A stretch of DNA of 20,461 nucleotides from Chloroflexota bacterium (lineage in GTDB: Bacteria; Chloroflexota; Anaerolineae; B4-G1). The translations under genes were made by a program, and so were the position numbers. Of this stretch, positions 1 to 10,400 are shown in pieces (the first letter of the stretch is position 1; the number at the start of each line of letters is the position of its first letter). The notes beneath the pieces are model-generated. The model did not search any database and had not been told where the DNA came from. It saw nothing but the letters and a program-made list of their open reading frames with translations. Where the stretch lies: positions 1-20,461 of the forward strand of contig JAAEPW010000268.1 in the NCBI GenBank assembly GCA_024232355.1, in the 5' to 3' direction.

Positions 1-41
1 CCAGATTGCTCATAATCAACCGTTTTGAATTTGCGTGCCAT
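1..41 (-). CDS. Transposase N-terminus, IS1182-like (partial, runs off left edge)
   Basis: Reading leftwards from an ATG at 41-39, the sequence gives MARKFKTVDYEQSG and stays open to the window edge. A good Shine-Dalgarno (AAGGAG, complement of 50-55) sits 8 nt before this ATG. An in-frame ATG at 47-45 would be only 2 nt from it, so 41 is the better start. The 'KxKTVDYE' opening resembles my memory of IS1182-type DDE transposases, which begin with such a stretch before a 'LPPDHLARF' block. Only 14 residues are visible, so the family call rests on this opening alone. It is divergent from the STAND gene. If correct, one end of the insertion sequence lies somewhere in 42-397. Confidence 0.45.
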   Translation of the reverse strand, partial: MARKFKTVDYEQS

Positions 42-146
42 AATCATTGCTCCTTGTCACAGAAATTACGCCTGTTTAGATCGTCGTAATTTTACCGCAA
101 ATCGCGCTTGGAGGGAAGCCGTCTCTCCGACAAGCTGCTAGCCCAA

Positions 147-174
147 AGTATAGCCAATTTGTGGTCATTTTCAA
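147..174 (-). promoter_or_regulatory. Candidate promoter for the leftward gene
   Basis: On the minus strand, TTGAAA (174-169) and TATACT (152-147) are separated by 16 nt. Each matches the sigma-70-type consensus at 5 of 6 positions. Transcription would start near 140, about 100 nt before the leftward ATG. This is read from consensus alone. Confidence 0.35.
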
Positions 175-205
175 GCCCCAAAGCTATAGCGGAAATTGCT
201 GGATT

Positions 206-233
206 TTGTGAATCTCTGGAATAGGTATATAAT
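206..233 (+). promoter_or_regulatory. Candidate promoter for the STAND-led operon
   Basis: A perfect TATAAT (228-233) is preceded after 16 nt by TTGTGA (206-211, 4 of 6 matches to TTGACA). The predicted start is near 240, giving a leader of about 158 nt before the STAND ATG. It is the best -10 element in the non-coding upstream region and points into the four-gene cluster. Confidence 0.4.
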
Positions 234-243
234 ATTGGTCATG

Positions 244-265
244 GCACAATACGGGCATATTGTGC
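244..265. promoter_or_regulatory. Perfect 8-bp inverted repeat, candidate operator
   Basis: GCACAATA (244-251) and TATTGTGC (258-265) are exact reverse complements around a 6-nt spacer. The dyad starts 11 nt after the candidate -10, so it would overlap the initially transcribed region, a common place for a repressor site. No run of T follows, so it is not a standard intrinsic terminator. It could also form an RNA hairpin in the leader. The rest of 42-397 shows no convincing gene. It also holds an imperfect pair of direct repeats of the form CCCAAAG-TATAGC near 142-155 and 177-190. Confidence 0.4.
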
Positions 266-397
266 GCTAGATGATCAGATACTAAAGACTTGGCAAAACC
301 TCATAAATTCAAGAGTATTGTTGTGGTCCAACCTATATGCGATGTGCTGTCACATTGCACCTAATCCACATCAATTCCATGAACCACGGGAGGGGAT

Positions 398-3300
398 ATG
401 AAAAATAATCCATATGTAGGGCCTCGACCATACACCCAACAAGACCGGGATAAATTTTACGGACGCAACCGCGAGGCGCGTGATTTGCTGGACATGATCG
501 TGGCCGAGCGTGTGGTGCTCTTTTACGCTCAGTCAGGTGCCGGCAAATCCTCGCTGCTCAATGCCAAGATCATCCCTGTGCTGGAAGATGAAGGTTTTGG
601 CATATTGCCCAGTTTGCGGGTGGGGAACGATCTGCCACCGGGGATTGCGTCTGGTGCAGTGGACAATATCTTTGTCTTTAGCACTCTGTTGGATCTGGCC
701 GAAGCAGAGACCCCGCCAGAAACCCTGACCGGTCACACGTTGCTTTCTTTCCTGCAAGAGTACTGGGTGGAAGAGGATGCGGAGGAAGGACCACCGGCAG
801 CGGAAGGTGTCTTGGCAAAAGATGATCTACTAGAGGAACATGGGCCAAATGGCGTTCTTCCGATCCTGGTTTGGGACCAGTTTGAAGAGGTGTTTACGTC
901 GCACCAGGACCGGTGGCGTGAGGCACACGGCTTTTTCGAACAGGTGCAGGAGGCATTGGAGGGCATACCGGAATTGGGCGTGATTTTCATCATGCGCGAG
1001 GATCACGTCGCGGCGATAGAGCCTTACGCTCCCTTGTTGCACCGGCGGCTGCGCGCTCGGTTCCGCATGGAGCGCTTGGGATACGAGGGTGCGTTGGAGG
1101 CGGTCGGTAAGCCGGCCGCTGACGCTGGATGTCCCTTTGACAAAGGTGTGGCTGAACAATTGGTGGACAACCTGCGCCGCATCAGGGGCCAGCAAGTCGA
1201 GGGAACAGACGAGGCCCCGTTAGGACCTTATGTGGAGCCGGTGCAATTGCAGGTAGTGTGCAGCCGGCTGTGGGACAATTTGCCAGAACAAGAGGACAAG
1301 CTTATCCAGTGGAAAGAGGTGGAGCAGTTTGGTGATGTCGACCAGGCCTTGACCGATTTCTACGAGGAATCGTTGGATTGCTGTATACAAGAGACCAGTG
1401 TCAGCGAACGTCAGTTGCGCCGCTGGTTTGGGGAACAGATCATCACGCCGATGCAGACCCGCGGACTGGTGATGCGCGGGGAGCAAGAGACTGGAGATCT
1501 GACCAACGCAGCGGTGGACGTGTTGGAAGGGCAACACATTATTCGTGCAGAAGCACGCGCGGGTGCGCGCTGGTACGAGCTGTGCCACGACCGCATGGTG
1601 GAACCGGTGTTGCAGTCGAACGCGGCCTGGGAGGCTGCGCGCCAGACGCCGCTGCGCCTGTCGGCTCTGCGTTGGCAAGAGACAGGAGATGCCTCTTTGC
1701 TATACAGGGACGCCGCCCTCCAAGAGGCCTTGACGTGGTTAGAAACCCACGGCGATGACGCCGAACCGTACGAGGTCGAGTTCTTGGATGCCAGCCAACA
1801 AGCCGAGGCTGAGCGTATCCGCAGACGCCGCCTGGCAATGGCGGGTGCCGCGGCCGGATTGTTGATCGTGATTGTGATGACGGCGCTGACCATTTTGGCA
1901 GTCAAAGGGCAACGAGCAGCTGAGACTGCTCAGGCAACGGCGGAAGTCCGTCGCGTGGCTGCTGTGAATGCGGAAGGTACAGCGGAAGCACGCCGTGTGA
2001 TCGCCGAAAACGCCGAAGCGACGGCGGAAGCACGTCGTGTGGAGGCTGTGGAAGCGAAGGAAGCGGAGGAAGAGCAGCGTGTGATCGCTGAAGAGCAGCG
2101 CGCGCTTGCCGAAGAACAAGCTCGAATTGCACTCTCTCGTCAGTTGGCGGCGCAGGCGCAGAATGAATTTAATAGCAACAATCCAGACCTGGCTTTGTTG
2201 TTATCCATCGAATCGGTCAAGACAGAGAGTACGCTAGAATCTTTGGACGCGCTGCGGCAGATACTGGCCCAACCGAATGCGACCAAAATGTTGCTTGCCG
2301 GTCACGACACATCGCTTTCTCACGCGCGTTGGAACGTTGCCCAAGACCGCATCGTGACTTTTAGTACAGATGGGGCTGGGTTGGTATGGGATGCCGAGAC
2401 TGGCAAAGAATTGGTTGCCTTGACCGGTCACACCGATTTTGTACGATATGTCAGTTGGTCGCCAGATGGTGCGCGTATCGTCACTGCTGGTCAGGACGGC
2501 ACTGCTCGCGTATGGGATGCTGAAACAGGAACACAGATATATGAATTTGACATGCACCAAGGCTATGTCTATTACGCGATATGGAATGCTGTCGGGGACC
2601 GCATTTTGACCACTGGTAACGATGGTATTGCCTATGTATGGGTGCCAGAAACAGCCGACGGCAGACAGTCGGGTGAAATATTGACAGCCCTCGTAGGTCA
2701 CGAAAAGACGACCAGTCGAGCCAGTTGGAATACGGATGAGAGCCGTATCGCTACCATCAGTTGGGATGGGACGGCCCGGGTGTGGGACGCAGAGACGGGT
2801 GATCCTTTGCTAACCTATACCGGGCACAGTGGGTCGGTGTATGGCCTGGACTGGAGTGCAGATGGCACGCGCATTCTGACCGCCGGGCGGGACGCCACTG
2901 CTCGTATATGGGACGCCACGACTGGTCAAGATATCGTTGTTTTCACCGGTCATGCGGGTAGGATCAGGCACGTTGTTTGGAACGCCGATGAAAGCCAAGT
3001 TCTCACTATGGGGGATGATAAAACCGCCAGGGTGTGGGATGTAGAAACAGGAGATGCGCTATTTATCCTTTTGGGGCATACGGATCGCATCTTTTCTGGT
3101 TCTTGGAACCCGGACGAGATCGCCATCGTCACTGCAAGCTGGGACGGCACGGCGCGGGTGTGGGATGCAGAAACGGGTAAAGAACTGTTTGTCTTGACCG
3201 GTCACACGCGACGTGTGGGTCATGCTATGTGGAGCAAAACAGGGTTTCAGATCTTGACCGATAGTTCAGATCATACAGCGCGGGTGTGGGATCTCGAACT

Positions 3301-4447
3301 GGCTGCGACGCTCGGCGGCGAGATTCAAGTTTTGTCCGGTCATAGCGAAAACGTCAATCAGGCCAGGTGGAGCGCCGATGGAAATCAAATTTTAACCGCC
3401 AGCGACGATGGTACTGCTCATATATGGGACGCGCAAACCGGTGCGGATTTGCTCGCCCTTTCTGGGCATACGGACGCGGTCAAGCACGCAATTTGGAATC
3501 GAGATGAAAGTTTGATTCTTAGTGGCAGCGCCGATGGCACTGTTGGTATCTGGGACGTCCAAACAGGCGCGACCGTCATTACACTTTCTGGTCATAGCGA
3601 CACAGTTTGGCGTGCAGATTGGAACAGTGATGAAAGCCAGATTCTGACCGCCAGTAGCGATGGGACTGCGCGGATATGGGATGCCAACACAGGGGAAGAA
3701 CTCGTTAGCTTTGAACATACGGCGCGGATCAATCAGGCTGTTTGGAATGGGGATGAAAGTCGTATTCTCACTTGCAGTGAAGACGGGACCACCCGTATTT
3801 GGGATGCTCGCACCGGCGTGGAACAGGTTGCTTTCACAGGCCATAATGACTCGGTAGTCCTGTATGGTTTGTGGAACGCTGCGGGGGATCGGGTTCTGAC
3901 CACCGGTATGGACAAGACGGCCCAAATCTGGGACCCGGACACGGGCGAATCTCTGCAGGTCTTTCCTGGGCATACGGGATGGATTGAGGGCGCTGTTTGG
4001 AACGCTGATGAAAGTCTTATTCTCACGTTCAGCACTGATGGCGAGGTTCGTGTGTGGGATGCTCAAACAGGAGACCAATTGCTGGTGCTCGAGGGCCACA
4101 CAGGCGAGATATATCAGGCTGTATGGAATGGGGACGAAAGTCGTATTCTAACGACCAGCAAGGACGGTACAGCTCGCGTCTGGGATGCTCAAACCGGTCG
4201 AGAACTGGTCACACTGTCTGGTCATAGCGACGCGGTTCGTATGGCGTCCTGGAACGCTGACGAAAGTCTCATTCTCACGTCCAGTGACGATGGTACTGCC
4301 CGGCAATTTTACACCCAGTTGGATGAACTGCTCGCTGCGGCCTGTCAACGGGCACTGCGCAATATGACTGTAGAGGAATGGGAACATACAATCAAAGATC
4401 AAGACTATCGGGCCACGTGCCCGAATTTACCCGCGCAACACGAATAG
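398..4447 (+). CDS. STAND-type NTPase with one TM helix and ~16 WD40 repeats
   Basis: Predicted signal-transduction NTPase. It opens with NPYVGPRPY...FYGR, the usual start of the nSTAND1 family. Walker A is AQSGAGKSS (residues 44-52, Lys50); Walker B is ILVWDQFEEVF (156-166, Asp160); a sensor-like FIMRED follows at about 197-202. YELCHDRMVEPVLQSN (393-408) closes the NTPase/winged-helix region. RIRRRR then precedes a hydrophobic helix (about 479-503), a charged coiled coil (505-580), an 'LALLLSIESV' helical linker and WD40 repeats (632-1304). The tail (1305-1349, LRNMTVEEW...YRATCP) is typical of WD40-STAND proteins. The ATG has GGAGG 4 nt upstream. By the positive-inside rule the NTPase is cytosolic and the propellers lie outside. 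No TIR, nuclease, CHAT or other effector domain is visible at either end. It is probably the first gene of the operon. The family call is strong; the physiological role is unknown. Confidence 0.9.
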   Translation: MKNNPYVGPRPYTQQDRDKFYGRNREARDLLDMIVAERVVLFYAQSGAGKSSLLNAKIIPVLEDEGFGILPSLRVGNDLPPGIASGAVDNIFVFSTLLDLAEAETPPETLTGHTLLSFLQEYWVEEDAEEGPPAAEGVLAKDDLLEEHGPNGVLPILVWDQFEEVFTSHQDRWREAHGFFEQVQEALEGIPELGVIFIMREDHVAAIEPYAPLLHRRLRARFRMERLGYEGALEAVGKPAADAGCPFDKGVAEQLVDNLRRIRGQQVEGTDEAPLGPYVEPVQLQVVCSRLWDNLPEQEDKLIQWKEVEQFGDVDQALTDFYEESLDCCIQETSVSERQLRRWFGEQIITPMQTRGLVMRGEQETGDLTNAAVDVLEGQHIIRAEARAGARWYELCHDRMVEPVLQSNAAWEAARQTPLRLSALRWQETGDASLLYRDAALQEALTWLETHGDDAEPYEVEFLDASQQAEAERIRRRRLAMAGAAAGLLIVIVMTALTILAVKGQRAAETAQATAEVRRVAAVNAEGTAEARRVIAENAEATAEARRVEAVEAKEAEEEQRVIAEEQRALAEEQARIALSRQLAAQAQNEFNSNNPDLALLLSIESVKTESTLESLDALRQILAQPNATKMLLAGHDTSLSHARWNVAQDRIVTFSTDGAGLVWDAETGKELVALTGHTDFVRYVSWSPDGARIVTAGQDGTARVWDAETGTQIYEFDMHQGYVYYAIWNAVGDRILTTGNDGIAYVWVPETADGRQSGEILTALVGHEKTTSRASWNTDESRIATISWDGTARVWDAETGDPLLTYTGHSGSVYGLDWSADGTRILTAGRDATARIWDATTGQDIVVFTGHAGRIRHVVWNADESQVLTMGDDKTARVWDVETGDALFILLGHTDRIFSGSWNPDEIAIVTASWDGTARVWDAETGKELFVLTGHTRRVGHAMWSKTGFQILTDSSDHTARVWDLELAATLGGEIQVLSGHSENVNQARWSADGNQILTASDDGTAHIWDAQTGADLLALSGHTDAVKHAIWNRDESLILSGSADGTVGIWDVQTGATVITLSGHSDTVWRADWNSDESQILTASSDGTARIWDANTGEELVSFEHTARINQAVWNGDESRILTCSEDGTTRIWDARTGVEQVAFTGHNDSVVLYGLWNAAGDRVLTTGMDKTAQIWDPDTGESLQVFPGHTGWIEGAVWNADESLILTFSTDGEVRVWDAQTGDQLLVLEGHTGEIYQAVWNGDESRILTTSKDGTARVWDAQTGRELVTLSGHSDAVRMASWNADESLILTSSDDGTARQFYTQLDELLAAACQRALRNMTVEEWEHTIKDQDYRATCPNLPAQHE
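1934..2059 (+). repeat. Three 14-residue coiled-coil repeats
   Basis: Residues 513-554 of the STAND protein consist of three tandem 14-residue units, ATAEVRRVAAVNAE, GTAEARRVIAENAE and ATAEARRVEAVEAK. Less regular E/Q/R-rich sequence follows to about residue 580. The 14-residue period is two heptads, so a coiled-coil stalk is expected directly after the membrane helix. It may mediate oligomerisation on the far side of the membrane. Confidence 0.75.
2291..4309 (+). repeat. WD40 repeat array (15 full blades plus a degenerate last one)
   Basis: Fifteen units end in a recognisable (V/I)WD or VWV, and a sixteenth stops at DGTARQF without the WD. Most have the GH...W...D...L(T)...DGTAR(V/I)WDA.TG pattern. 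A recurrent 'WN(A/G)DES.ILT' signature marks the inner strand of many blades, especially in the second half. Blade 3 is longer (VWVPETADGRQSGE) and blade 8 carries an LELAATLGGE insert. Fifteen or sixteen blades would fit two propellers (for example 7+8, 8+8 or 7+7 with extras). Several blades are nearly identical, implying recent amplification. Confidence 0.85.
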
Positions 4448-4486
4448 CATTGCTCATTTCGGCAATTTGGTCAAGGAGGTAAACTG

Positions 4487-7400
4487 ATGGAAAGGATAAT
4501 GACAAGATGGTCTGCGCGTTTGTTTGGACGCTACTGGCGGATTTGGGCTTTGTTGCTGTTCGGCTTGCTCCTGCTTTGCTTGAGGCCATCCCCCGCCTGG
4601 GCTGATGGCCCCTTGGATGATGTGATATTTGTCAGTTTTGATGAAAAATATTCTTGCAGCGTGGCATGGGGGGATGTGGACGGCGATGGTGATCTAGACC
4701 TCGCCATCGGTAATATGGAGGACTGGGGTTCAGAACCAGCACTCAGTCAACTCTACCGTAACAATGGGAGCGGTGGCTTTACGGTCGAGAACCTGGAGGT
4801 TGTCGAACACGATACTCGGAGTTTGGCCTGGGGAGATTATGACGGAGACGGCGACCTCGATCTGGCTATTGGCAATGCTGGCGTATCGTCGGGAGAAGTT
4901 AACCAGGTATACAGAAACGAGGGGGGGATTTTTGTTCCGGCCTGGACCTCGACCGGCGATATCAAAGAGACAATGAGTGTGGCATGGGGAGATGTTGATG
5001 GAGACGGCGATCTCGATCTCGCCGTCGGCAATTCTGGAGACGTCAACCGGCTTTACCTCAACAACGGAAACGGCGGCTTTACCATTGATGATCTGGGGTC
5101 TGTTATATCCGACACTCAAAGCGTGACTTGGGGAGACGTCGATGGAGATGGCGACCTCGACCTCGCCGTGGGAAACCAGGGCCACAACCACCTGTACCGC
5201 AATGACAGCGCAGGGGGAATCGTTACACTGACCTTGGCCTACACATCGCCCGAAAGCGATACAACCAAAAGCGTGGCCTGGGGAGATGCCGATGGAGATG
5301 GCAAACTTGATCTCGCTGTTGGCAACCATGGCGCTAACCGTCTCTACCGCAACGACAGCTCGGTAGGGACGATTGCGTTGGCGTTGATTTACACTGCCCC
5401 CGAGACTATGAATACAGATAGTGTAGCGTGGGGGGATGTAGAGGGGGACGGTGACTTGGACCTCGCTGTCGGCATTGCGACATCGAATCGAACCAACCAA
5501 CTTTACCGCAACGATGGGAGCGGCAACTTTGGCATTGAGGCCCTGGGGACTGATAAAAAAGCGACCTGTAGCGTGGCATGGGGGGATGCCGATGGAGATG
5601 GCGACCTGGACCTCGCCACTGGCGGCAGCGGTCAAGTTAACCAGGTCTATCGCAACGATGGGGAGGTTGGTTTTGTCGTCAATCAGCAGGGGGCTAGTGG
5701 TAGACGCACCAGGAGCATGGCCTGGGGAGACGCTGATGGAGATGGCGACTTGGATATCGCTGTTGGTAATGACAATTCTGTCGTAGAGACTAATCGGCTT
5801 TATCGTAACGATGGGGACGGTAATTTTACTCTGCAAGATATAGGAACCATAGTCTCAAATACTCGGAGTATAGCATGGGGAGATTATGATCAAGATGGCG
5901 ACCTGGACCTGGCCGTCGGTAATTTTGGGGAAGCCAATCAACTCTACGATAATGATGGGAGTGGTAGCTTTACGGCTAGCGATCTGGGAACTGCCATATC
6001 CAATACCAGGAGCGTGGCCTGGGGGGATGTCGATGGGGATGGCGACCTGGACTTGGCCGTCGGCAATGGAGAAGGAAGCGCAGAACAAAATCAACTCTAT
6101 CGCAATAATGGGGCGGGCGGTTTTACCGTCGAGAACTTGGGAGACGGCGCAAAAAAGACCACGAGTATAGCTTGGGGAGATGCGGATGGAGACGGCGACC
6201 TGGACCTGGCTGTCGGCAATTGGCGGCAGGCCAACCAACTCTACCGTAATGATGGAAATGGCAACTTTACTGTTGAGGAATTGGGGACCGGTATCCGCCG
6301 GCCTACCTCCAGTGTGGCCTGGGGAGATGCCGATGGAGATGGCGACCTCGACCTGGCCGTGGGTAACCAGGAGAATATTAACCAGCTTTATCGCAACGAT
6401 GGAAATGGCAACTTTGGCGCCGAGAACCTGGGCACTGATACAAAAAGCACCGCAGGCATAGCGTGGGGAGATGTCGATGGGGATGGCGACATGGACATGG
6501 CCGTCGGCAATCGTTGGGTCGTCAACCAACTCTACCACAATGATGGAAATGGGTATTTCAGCACCGAGGACTTGGGAACCGATGCCCATGACACGTTGGG
6601 TATCGCATGGGGAGATGCTGACGGAGACGGTGATCTCGATCTCGCCATCGGCAATAACGGATTCAACTATGTGTATGCGAATGCACGACAGGGAGGGCAA
6701 GCCCTAGTCAATAATGCCCCGTCCATCAAGGTCACTGCGCTTTACACGTCTGCCGCTAACTTTTATGCTGCGTCCACCGTTCTGGATGATCCAACTATTC
6801 CCATTAGCTATACGATTTTTGATCCTGAAAATGATCTAGTGGGGAGGATTGAAGCCTTTTATTCATCAGATGGAGGCGGACACTGGCTGCCGGCTGTACC
6901 AACTACAGACACCATTGTAACCAACCTGATGGTCAGTTCCCCTGGTATTACGCTTACTCACATCTACACCTGGGACACTTTTGCAAGCGGCTTTTTTGGC
7001 AAGTCAGACAATGTCGTCTTTCGTCTGGATGCTTATCTGGTTGCTTCTGCGGGCAAAGACAACATCACGGGCACTCACCGCTATACACATACTGTGCCCG
7101 GCCCCTATCAACGGCCCTACGTAACGGCCCAAACATTTCCCTTTCGGGTGCGGGGGAACCAAGTGCGCGTTATGCGCGGCGTAGCGCCGATCGCTGACGC
7201 GATGGTTTATCGTCTTCCGTCCGGCCAACTGACTGGCGCAGAACCTTATGCCCGTAATACTGGGGAGCCATTCCGCACCAACGATCTTGGGTATCTACAA
7301 GGACACGGGCAGATCAATCCGGGAGATCATCTCATCGCTCTGCTCCCCACTGTGCCTGTTGCGTCTGCATCATGCACGACGTTCAGCCATACTGTTTCCA

Positions 7401-10400
7401 TAGATGTTCCTGGGGACCAAGTGGCAACGATCAACTCTCTACTCGACGTTTCTGATATAGGGACAATAGTAGACGTCAATGTCACACTGAGCGGCACCCA
7501 TACGTGGATCGGGGACCTGGCCTTTACGCTGCAAAGCCCATCGGAAACAGCGGTAGAGATCATGGAGGCATCCTGTGGTTCTACAGATAATTTCAACCTG
7601 ACGCTGGACGATGAGGCAATGGACATTTGGCCTTGTCCGCCAACCGATGGACAGGCCTATCTGCCTTCGAATCCCCTATCGGCCTTTGATGGAGAGGATG
7701 GTGAGGGCGTTTGGATTCTGTCAATCGTAGACACCTACCCTGCCGATGGTGGCAGATTGGACACATGGAGCTTGGAAATCTGTAGTGTTGAGGACACTGC
7801 CAAGTACGATTTGTACTATACTAACATTACCCCCACATTGACCGGGCTGGATTCGTACACTGTCACACAAGCCGGTGTGCAGACACTGACTGTTTCCGCC
7901 GACAATCCCTTACTCTTGTTCAATCTGGATGTTTCTCTGGAGTGGGATGCGCGTAAGGACGTGGCATTTCTAGATCAACTTGACGTCAACCTGCACCGCG
8001 TATCCGAACGTTTGTTTGACGCTAGCAATGGTCAAGCCGCGTTGGGGAACGTAACCATCTATCACGACAAAATCAACTGGAACAATGCCGACATCCAGGT
8101 CTATGCCAGCAACGCCCTCATCCCCAATGCGGATGTTGGCGGAATCGTGACCCAAGATAAACAAGAACAGATTACTGTCAATCCCTTTGCTATCCCTGCC
8201 CAAACGCTGCCTTACACGATCACCTACCGCGCTGGCAAGGTGCGGATGGGCGCTGTCTGGCGTCGTTATGAAGGCTCTGGGGGAGAGCAGACGGACGATT
8301 GGCCGCGTGCCCTGGTTCACGAACTGGGCCATTATCTCTTTTACTTGTACGACAATTACCTTGGCCTGAACAATGCCGGGGTTGTGATTCCCGTTGCGAC
8401 GTGCGGCGGCTCTCTGATGAGCAATTCCTACAGTACGGACGAGTACCGGAACAGTGACGGTTGGGCGACCGAGTGCGCTACCACAATGTCCGCGCGGCGT
8501 AGCGGACGGGCCGACTGGGATACCATCACTACGTTCTATCCGCAACTCAGCGCGACGACGGTGAACACGGGGCCGGCCGCTTTACCCCTGGCTGTTACCC
8601 AGATCGTCGAGGTACAGCTTGTCGATGAGGATTTCCCATTAGAGGAATTTGTCTTTACCCTCACCGACGAGCACGGCGCAATCTTCCAACCTGGCCCACA
8701 CGCTCAGGCGATTCTGTATCAGGAAGGACGCATCGTGGACCTGGGTCGCCCCGACATCAACAAAGTGTATGCCCGTGGTGCACGCGAGGGAGACAGGCTC
8801 TGTGTCTACGAACTCGATGCCCAGCCCCCGCGTTTGGGTTGTGAGACCTTGACGCCCAATGACAACTATTTGATCGTGGCGGGTCGAGAGAATTGGCAAC
8901 CAGAGGTGCTGGTTACCCCGGTAAGTTCAGCTTCGATCAAGGTAGACGTCAACGCTGTCCCGACTGGCCTCAACCTGTATGGTCGCTTGTACCCTGGTCA
9001 TGGGGGAGCCACCGACGCGCTTACTTTGACGCCCACGGCCGAGGGGTATCAGGTATTCTTTACCCTGACCGAGCCGGATGTCAAAGGATACATCCACATT
9101 TGGGTAGATGAACCAGATATAACATCTCTGCCACGCAGAGAAGTCGTCACCAGTTACGCCTTGGGAGGCAATCCCGATTGTGAAGATGACTGTCCGCCGG
9201 GAGGAAGAGCACCCACAGAAAGCTGTTCCGAAACAGAGAAAGAAAGCTTTATCCCCGCGATCTCGCCCGATGGACAAGTATTGCTGTACGGCAACGTGGC
9301 GTTTGCAGATGGCGAGTTCTACGCTTTGCAAAAGGCGACTCTCTTGCCCGATCCATTGCCCTGGGCGACAGTGGTTGGGGAAGGATACCATGTACTTCGT
9401 TCGTCAGGAGCACCTACCCTTACCGGCACCTCGATCAACTTTCGTTATCGGGAACAAGATGTGCCGCCGGGAGAAGAGGATTTCTTGAGCATCTATTATT
9501 GGAACGACACTAAATGGGAAAATCTGCCGACTGTGCGTAACCCTGACTCTAACGAGGTCTCTGCATTGAGCCGCGGCGCAGGGTTGTATGCCTTGATGAG
9601 CAGCCTAGAGATCCCCATGCCGGTGGCGGGGTGGAACATGATTGCCTATCCGGTGCAGGAAACGCGTACGGTGACGGACGTCCTCAAATCTATCGAGGGG
9701 TACTATGGGTTGGTATATGGCTATGACCCCGCCGACGCCGGTGCTCCCTGGAAGGTATACAAGCCAAACTCGGTACCACCGTGGGTGAATGACTTGCACG
9801 AGATGGAGTTTGGGAAAGGCTACTGGATCAGCGCCACGCAACCGATCACCTGGGAGGTTAAAGGTGGATCCGATGCGCGAGCGCCACAGTCGGCCAACAA
9901 TATGGGCCCACCAGCGACCTATTACGGGGTTGTGTCCCCGAGTGCTACATTTGTGCCCGTGGCGGGTATGACAGTGTCCGTCTACGTCGAGGGCAAGTTG
10001 TGTGGCCGAGGAGAGACATTGTCCGTGGGCGGCGATATCGTTTACAGTGTCAAGGTGGGCTATACGCCCGCGGGAGGCGCGTGTGGTGATCTGGGGCAGA
10101 TTGTGACGTTCCGGGTGGGGTCTACGATGATGAGCACTACAGCCGAGTGGAATAACAACGACGTGTGGGAATTGCCGTTGTCTCCTGCTGCTGCACCCAC
10201 CATCTCGGATATTGCCGACCAGTCTACCAAGATCAGCACGCCGATTACCGTCACCTTTACCATCAGCGACGCAGAGACCGCTCCGGACAGCCTCGGTTTG
10301 AGCGCGACCAGCAGCAACACAGAGCTGGTGACTACCACGAACATTGTCTTTGAGGGCAGTGGTATGACGCGTACAGCCACCATCACGCCCACGGCCGGTA

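Noticed and set aside
3392..4099. 235-codon antisense frame opposite the WD40 array
   Set aside because: Shadow of the WD40 repeat periodicity; the sense reading is far better supported.
4730..6700. Long antisense open frames (4730-5836 and 5855-6700, minus)
   Set aside because: They mirror the FG-GAP repeat array in a fixed codon phase, so stops are absent by repetition. No Shine-Dalgarno or known family; the translations simply repeat a low-complexity pattern.
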